From NCBI RefSeq assembly GCF_001640805.2, contig NC_066852.1, positions 964,861 to 1,028,860 of the forward strand: a stretch of 64,000 nucleotides of DNA. The letters run 5' to 3'. The notes under the pieces were generated by a model. It had not been told where the DNA came from. It saw nothing but the letters and a program-made list of their open reading frames with translations, and ran no database searches. Positions 58,270-64,000 of this stretch are shown here, piece by piece. Every line of letters starts with the position of its first letter. The first letter of the stretch is position 1. Source of the DNA: Lates calcarifer (lineage: Eukaryota; Chordata; Actinopteri; Centropomidae). The translations under genes were made by a program, and so were the position numbers.

Positions 58270-58480
58270 TATCTATTTTGGTGTAATTATGTGTGCATTG
58301 ATTAGCTGCATTGACAGGCTTACTGTAACAACTGGAGCTAAATTAAAGAGGTTAATTAATATGACTGGGTTTCGGCACATGCCAATATGTAATGATGCAG
58401 GGAGGGATGACTGTGTGGAGGTGTAGCACTTGATTATCTTCCAAGAGGAGAGTGATTTTATGGTCAGCATGCTTTCCAAT
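58270..58480. promoter_or_regulatory. candidate enhancer-like element
   Basis: Dense in short developmental-type motifs: TGCATTGATTAGCTGC (58295-58310), GGTTAATTAATATGACTGGG (58350-58369) and a TAATGATG core near 58390. There are no simple repeats. It is one of the most enhancer-like stretches of the window by eye. The minus frame across it is not recognisable. Confidence 0.4.
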
Positions 58481-58625
58481 CTCTCTGTAGCACGCAGCTC
58501 TTCCCCTCTCCCTCCTTTATCTCTACATCTCTGTCTCACTTTTTTCTCTCCCTCTCTTTTCCCTCAATGTCTTTCCATCTCTTTCCTGCTCTGCCTTCAA
58601 GCTTCCTTCTCCCTCTGACTACCAT
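58481..58625. repeat. pyrimidine-rich tract
   Basis: C/T-rich on the plus strand with CTCTCCCTC steps; creates a Ser/Leu-rich frame only. Confidence 0.75.
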
Positions 58626-59789
58626 CATGTTCTTATATCCATAAGTGCTGATTCCTCCTCCTTTAAAGAGGAACCATGTTGCCCCAATTAGATGGATAAT
58701 TTAATCTGATGCGAGGCGAGGACAGCGGTACTTCCTGCAGAGATTGCATGCTTTATCATTTAAGGAGCAGCAGTGAAAAATCAGATTTTTTTTTCTTTCC
58801 TCAGAGGCAATGGCAGCTAAACAGGACATGCAGTATTATGTACCATCTCAGTTTAATTTCAGCAAACAGCATTTAGGCTGTGTAAGTGTGATTGCTGCTG
58901 TCAATCACCTCTAAGCTGGTTGAAAAGAAAAAAAAATCAGCAGAATTAAAATGCATGTGTTAGTTTTCTCAGTGCACTCATTCCCACTCAGGATGCTGGA
59001 GCATAATCCCAGCATGCACTGGGCAGAAAGCCAGGACACAGTGTGACACAGGGCCATATGGGCACTTTCGATGTATGCATTAATTAAAAAAAACCAAAGG
59101 AATCCTATAAAACTTTGACTCTGAAATTTGACTGTGCACATGTAAAACCATAAATAAAAATAGTAAACGTGGGTGTCAGAAGTTGAATGGATATTTTACC
59201 TTGTCTCACAGACAGTGATTATAATGAATTACTGCACTACACCACAGTAACTGATGGAATGAAGACATTATCAAAATTAAAGAAACAAAAAAGTAACAAA
59301 GCAAAATTAAAGGAATTGTAAATGTGCTTATTTTACTCTACAGCATGATAAATCATAATTACAGAATTACTGTCTTTGGCATGTGGTAAGAGAGAGGACA
59401 GACCAGAGCTGAACCTGGGACTGGAGTGGAACAGCAACATGGATACATGTTTTTTATGATTAAACACTTTGTTTGGTTGCTTTAAAGCAGGTGTGAGTGT
59501 TTATGGAACAACGATCTTGAAACATGCCTGCAGTTTAATAAGCACAGGTCCTGGTTTTCTGTTTTATGGATATCAAAATAACCCAGTGCCTCTAAACAAC
59601 CTACTTGTGTAAAAATAATAAGATACAAGACTAAGAAGGAAATCTCAGCCAAGCTGTGTGGTTGGAGGAGGTGGATGTCATGTAGGGTTTATTTTATATC
59701 AAGAAGGAGGATGACAGTTGCAGTTTGATCAATCCATTAACTAAACTCTCCTCTGCCAGTCCACCGGCATGTTGCTAAGTATTTGGGGG
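58626..59789. other. non-coding stretch, no gene seen
   Basis: Unique DNA with a T-run (about 58786-58794) and A-rich segments. The frame at 58911-59141 has no domain. Confidence 0.6.
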
Positions 59790-60470
59790 AAGAAAACACA
59801 AGCAAAAAAGATCCTCTGTGGCGTCGGGCCTAAACCGGCGTCCCCGGCCGCTCGCCACGGTGCTAACCAGTAAACAGATATGACAGCTCTCGGCAAGATG
59901 GGCCCTTAGTCGCAGATTTTAATCTCCCCAGGCGAGCTCTGTCCTGCCGGCTCACCTCGCTGTGTTTGCTGAGAGAAAAGCCCAGCAGCTCAACATAACC
60001 CCAGAGGAAAGCTTAATATAATTCCTCCACTCTGAAAGATCTCATCTTTTAAAATCTCTGCTAAGTGGAAGTAGGAATGGAGGGAAGCGTGGAAGATGAG
60101 GTGGCAGTAGTGGTCTTTCAGCCCCCTCCCCACCCCCCGGTCTTTTCCTGTCTCACTGTATGTCTCTCTAAACCTTTCTCTCCTCCTCAGTAATGAACAG
60201 AGTGGTTCAGAGACGTTAGCAGCATCACTATCCCTCCTCCTCCTCCTTCAGCCCAAACGGAGGAGAGTCTCTCTGGGAGAGGAAGAAAGCGGAAAGCTGT
60301 TTGCTTGGTTTTTACTCTCATTACCTGCAGAAACGAAGGTCAGCCTGTCAATATGCCCCGGCACGTTTATCTTCAGACGATGGGTCTTTCAAAAGTAGTG
60401 AAAATAAACAAAAGAAATTAGCAGCTCTTCTGCCATAATCTTTAATGTCAAGTTGCAGGCTCAACAAGTG
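59790..60470. promoter_or_regulatory. candidate conserved CpG-rich non-coding region
   Basis: About 0.68 kb of complex sequence opens with a CpG-dense stretch (TCGGGCCTAAACCGGCG, CCCCGGCCGCTCGCC near 59824-59856). Well-mixed DNA follows, including TCTTAAAATC-like and AAAATAAACAAAAG segments. No open frame of 60 codons lies here despite the CpG content, which argues against an exon. A good candidate for a large enhancer or unmethylated island. Confidence 0.4.
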
Positions 60471-61526
60471 AGGTTTCAGTCAAAATGCGCTGAGGTGGAA
60501 AGACTGAGGAAAGGGTATGTTTTGAATAGGAAAACAGTGGAATGACGAGTTGCATGTTGATTAGGTACTTATCCACCACTGGCAGAGTTTGACAAATTTT
60601 TCAAATATCAACTTTTGCATATTTATAAATCCAGTGGGTAACTTTGTTTTCATTTTCAGTGCTTCCTGAAAGTCAAAATACGTATCCCTGAGAGCTGTGA
60701 ATCTGTCTCAGCTGGCTGAAATGTTGAGCGATGACTTTGCTAAATCATTTGTTCATTTCTGCGCTGTAAAGTTACGCTCATGACATGAACACATTAGTCA
60801 CCTGAAATTTCTCTTTGAGGTTGACCCAAAGTTAACAGATGGTTTGATTATCACATCTTATTGTTGTGTTACTGATTTTGGGTTTATTGTACAACATTTA
60901 AAGAAATCTTTATCTGAACTTGGTCGGCTTGGTCGAGGCGTTCACCTGTTGTCAGATTAGAGCTGAAAAGTTTTGGGGCAGCTGTAAACGTTTCCCTTGG
61001 ATCATTAGGACAGGCTGAACGTGGACAGAGACACTGTGGACTAGAACTACACACTCTGCAGGAAACAAGATGATCTGACATTGACGAGTGACAGTGCCGC
61101 TGAGGAACTGTTCCACTAATATTTAGGTTGATGATCACATCCCAGCAGGTCGTCATACTGCAGTGTACAAATGTCAGTGTCGCTTAGAGCTGCAGCATCC
61201 TCATGTCTCTCTGTCTCTCTCTGTTTCCCCCTGTCTGTCTGGTGGAAAGGTCACCCTCTTCAGGAGGATCACAGCCCTCTATGGCTGATCTCTTTATCAT
61301 GGAGCTGCCACACAGATCACATCAGTAAATATGATCCTGCTCTGCTGAGTCTTGGCCTCCTCCTGTATGTCTCACTCAGTATGAGGAGGTGGAGCAGCTC
61401 TCCTCCTCTTCATTCTTTCAGATGTGTCACACAAAATATACAGTCAATAACCAAGGTAGCGACAGTCTCTATGGCCCATTACATTTGGTTTTACTGACAT
61501 GTTAAGTTTAAGTTTATTGATTCTGA
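60471..61526. other. non-coding stretch, no gene seen
   Basis: Unique DNA. Frames at 60884-61156 (minus) and 61171-61497 (plus, partly from CTCTCTCTG repeats near 61205-61225) show no domain. Confidence 0.6.
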
Positions 61527-61905
61527 CTGTGGTGGAAAGTATATTTATGATGTATTTATTTAGTGTCATGATGAATGGTATGGTGATGCTGAAACGCAGA
61601 GATAGAAAGCAACTTATTAAATTAGGTACCACTGTTTACTGTACTATGAGGTGCTTACTCCGACCATTCCCGCTAAATGCTACCAGCTATTCTTACTGAT
61701 TACTTTTCACATTCAAAACATTCATCATGTGATAAAATGTAATGTTAAGCTTAACCCCTAAGAGAAGCACAATTTTAAGTCGATTTTAAATGAAACCAAA
61801 ATAAAAAATAATCACACAATAATAAAAGAAATTAAAACTTCCATTTGCTTAAGTGTAACATTTAAGTAAAGAGCAAAGGCTGTGAATACTTCTACACTTT
61901 CCCAT
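61527..61905. mobile_element. degraded ~380-bp teleost non-autonomous repeat
   Basis: It begins CTGTGGTGGAAAGTA and ends AAGTAAAGAGCAAAGGCTGTG then AATACTTCTACAC. The middle has CACATTCAAAACATTCATCA and GATAAAATGTAATG. This follows a very common fish repeat that begins 'cagtggtggaaagtaactaagtac' and ends 'taagtaaaggatctgaatacttcttccaccactg'. The terminal inverted similarity is decayed here, and a plus frame inside (61499-61699) is incidental. Confidence 0.55.
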
Positions 61906-62520
61906 TAATTATAAAGTAGAAGTACTGTAAACAAAGACAGTAAGTGCTAAGTGCTTCACAGCCTCCTCAGGGCCACTATGCTGCATTTTACAATGTGTCC
62001 CACTCCACTGGTTTTGGTGGCACATCTGCTGGGTTTTAGCATGCAACATTTTTTATGACTAAAGTGTATTGATCCTAGTACAGAAGTAAATCTACTACGA
62101 AACCTTAAATTCATCTTTCATTGATGAAAAACTAGCTTCTTCAAACATCCTATCATCACAGTGTTCATGTGTGGCAGCAAGTTAAACCTAATTGTGAATG
62201 CGAGTGAAAACCCTTCCCATTTCTATCAGGTAATATTTGAAGATTAATCCTGGCATATAATGACAAATGTGCAAATTGGAGGGAAATGTAAACTTTAAAT
62301 TTTAATGATATTAAAACATTACATTGATAGGAAAATTGTGGGGAAACTATAGAAGAGCAGGAGGGAAACCAGAACCCTGGAGGATGAATCATTATTTATA
62401 AAATGGGTCCGTGTCTTATGTGCATTAGTGTCGAATACAAAGTGCGCTGCTCTCACTTTCCTCAGGCGGATGGTGTGAATATAAATGATGGTATTTTATT
62501 CTGTCAGAATCCAGGCACGA
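61906..62520. other. non-coding stretch, no gene seen
   Basis: AT-rich unique DNA; no exon, RNA gene or clear repeat. Confidence 0.6.
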
Positions 62521-62523
62521 ACA

Positions 62524-62551
<28 letters not shown>
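62524..62551. repeat. (CA)n microsatellite
   Basis: About fourteen CA units. CA/TG-biased DNA continues to the next array. Confidence 0.96.
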
Positions 62552-62555
<4 letters not shown>

Positions 62556-62685
62556 TCAAACTCACACAGACATCTCTGTACACACACATGTGAACGTACA
62601 GGTATGCACATGTACGGATGCAAGAACACACCGAGAACACCAAGAAGAAAGACAGTATTTGCACATAAAGATACGCATGTATAGT

Positions 62686-62715
62686 GCACACACACACACA
62701 CACACACACACACAC
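62686..62715. repeat. (CA)n microsatellite
   Basis: About fifteen CA units, 135 bases after the previous array. Long frames over both arrays (62425-62898) are artefacts of the dinucleotide repeats. Confidence 0.96.
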
Positions 62716-62784
62716 CAAAGACACTACACACCTGTCTGTAATGACACAAAGAACAACTTCAAACAGTGCAAGTGTGTGGACCAC

Positions 62785-62892
62785 AATCTCTTTTTTAATA
62801 AATTTTTTTTTTTTAATTGTAAAATTTTTAAAGATTTTTTAAATTTTTTAAAATTTTTTACTTTTACTCAATTTTTTAAGTTTTCTATCACA
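62785..62892. repeat. A/T-rich low-complexity tract
   Basis: Nearly pure A and T in TTTTTTAAATTT-type steps directly before the LINE tail. It may be part of that element's 3' UTR. Confidence 0.8.
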
Positions 62893-62966
62893 AAATAAAA
62901 TGCTGTAACAAAGCAATTTCCTGTCAAGGATCAATAAAGTACTATTGTATTTTATTCTATTCTAAA
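62893..62966 (+). mobile_element. 3' tail of a non-LTR retrotransposon
   Basis: TGCTGTAACAAAGCAATTTC, then GGATCAATAAAGTACTATTG and a TTTTATTCTATTCT tandem tail. This matches the common fish LINE end 'gcaatttccc...ggatcaataaagta' followed by TCTAT-type repeats. 5'-truncated. Confidence 0.7.
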
Positions 62967-63976
62967 AGCAAATCTGCTTAGTTAAACCTGAAATGGCCAA
63001 CTGCAGTACTGCAACAAAACAATTCCTGTTGACCAAAACGAAACTCCTGTTTTCCAGGCTCGCCTCGGTGAAAAAATACCACAGGTTCTCCCTGAGTTTA
63101 CTATGTGTGTTTTAAAATAAATAAGTATCTACAACAGCAGTTTGAAATGAAATTTCACAAAGTAAAGTGACAAATGTTTCGACACATGAAAATGTACAAG
63201 CTCTGCATGATAATGATTCCTGATTGGAGATTTGAGTTCATTTGAATTATTTAATTATCATGATTTTAACCTCTGTCCATCTTCATAGCACTCAGTTTAT
63301 TGTCTTTTGGTAGGAGAATATGACAAAATGCTTTCTCTCTCCTTTGTCTTGCTTTCTCTCTCTTTATTTCAGTCTTTCCCTCTGGCTCACTCTCTCTGCC
63401 TCTTTCTCTCCCTGGACAGCCTCTCAGACGTAAGAGTCACAAACCACATTAACCTTTAAGAGCTAAAAATCAATGTCCTGTTGTTAATTTGTGCTAATTT
63501 GCTTCCACTTAGTTTTACAGCAGCCTTCTTTTTTTTCTCCACTCTGAATTTTAAAACGCCTGCTTGCAGCTGAAGAAAACATATGGCAGTTCTAACGCCT
63601 ACATGCCTCAGACATTAAGTAGTTTTGTCTGTCCATGATACATGTCCTCCGTGTCCCCCTGCTTAGCAGCAGCAAATAACAATCAGGCGTTTCTCTGAGT
63701 GTATTGCCTATGAGGATATACACACAGGAAAGCAACGTACAAAGCTTCATGCCAAATATTTGTTAAAACCAGCTACTTGAGATTTTGGAGCAGTCTGCAT
63801 TTTGTTTTTCAGGGTGCAGGGCCCTCACCTGCTGACCTCCCTCGTGTAGGTGGGCCCTGAATGAGGAAGGCCACTGCACAGCAGAACAACACCATCTGAG
63901 AGCGAATGCTTGTGCATGTGTGACTGCATGGTTATCACCCCTAAAGCCTATTTGTCAGCTCATCGATGTGCAGGCA
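62967..63976. other. non-coding stretch, no gene seen
   Basis: Unique DNA with a pyrimidine tract at about 63328-63420 (CTTTCTCTC steps). No gene or RNA gene recognised before the terminal TG array. Confidence 0.6.
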
Positions 63977-64000
63977 GTGTGTGTGTGTGTGTGTGTGTGT
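63977..64000. repeat. (TG)n microsatellite, running off the window
   Basis: About twelve TG units to the last base; the true length is unknown. Confidence 0.95.

Noticed and set aside
60121..60141. C-rich run as a G-quadruplex on the minus strand
   Set aside because: Only three runs of three or more C are present; a fourth is missing.
62425..62898. Three long frames over the twin CA arrays
   Set aside because: His-Thr and Cys-Val runs come from the dinucleotide repeats.
1..64000. Prokaryotic-style features (operons, ribosome sites, CRISPR, prophage)
   Set aside because: Microsatellites, fish retroelement tails, CpG depletion and lack of coding density show a vertebrate genome; no direct-repeat/spacer array is present.

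Overview
The window reads as nuclear DNA from a teleost fish, probably a percomorph (inference). It is moderately AT-rich and full of (CA/TG)n microsatellites. It also carries degraded copies of repeat families I know from percomorph genomes. These include Tc1-like transposon DNA, non-LTR retrotransposon 3' tails of the type with AATAAA plus a short tandem tail, and a ~380 bp repeat beginning GTGGTGGAAAGTA. I see no bacterial gene organisation, no rRNA or tRNA gene and no CRISPR array. I cannot identify any protein-coding gene with confidence. The longest open frames (180-215 codons) are low-complexity, overlap repeats, or lie opposite equally long frames on the other strand. The sequence is best described as intergenic or intronic DNA.

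Layout. 1-30 kb: mostly unique non-coding DNA. It holds blocks with retained CpG and TAAT-type homeodomain cores that look like conserved non-coding (enhancer-like) elements, near 3.2-3.6, 5.3-5.6, 6.65-6.87, 7.1-7.5, 9.6-10.2, 13.4-13.8, 15.8-16.3, 19.9-20.2, 22.9-23.2 and 25.0-25.15 kb. A LINE tail lies at 17.3 kb and a G-quadruplex motif at 15.9 kb. 29.2-30.9 kb: the one place that could be a promoter or first exon. It has overlapping open frames and then ~0.7 kb of almost pure purine DNA with CpGs, GA, GAG and TG arrays. 34.0-34.8 kb: two adjacent repeats, a (TG)n-linked dispersed repeat and a 312 bp element with perfect 15 bp terminal inverted repeats. 36-44 kb: old repeats, a decayed minisatellite (38.2-38.7 kb) and an internally deleted, frameshifted Tc1-like transposon (43.46-43.88 kb). 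44-55 kb: purine tracts, microsatellites, two more enhancer-like blocks near 51-52 kb, and a second, inverted copy of the (TG)n-linked repeat at 54.7-54.9 kb. 55-64 kb: three enhancer-like blocks (55.9, 58.3, 59.8-60.5 kb), a reverse-transcriptase fragment (56.7-56.9 kb), a retroelement scrap (57.5 kb), the GTGGTGGAAAGTA repeat (61.5-61.9 kb), a LINE tail (62.9 kb) and three CA/TG arrays, the last running off the end.

The simplest joint reading is a regulatory desert or large intron around a developmental gene lying mostly outside the window. Two CTCF-like motifs in convergent orientation (18.48 kb plus, 52.82 kb minus) would fit a looped regulatory domain, but this is inference from motifs only. 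I did not find a new biological system. Repeat family calls rest on remembered consensus features and were not checked by a search; the enhancer-like calls rest on composition and motifs and need cross-species alignment.
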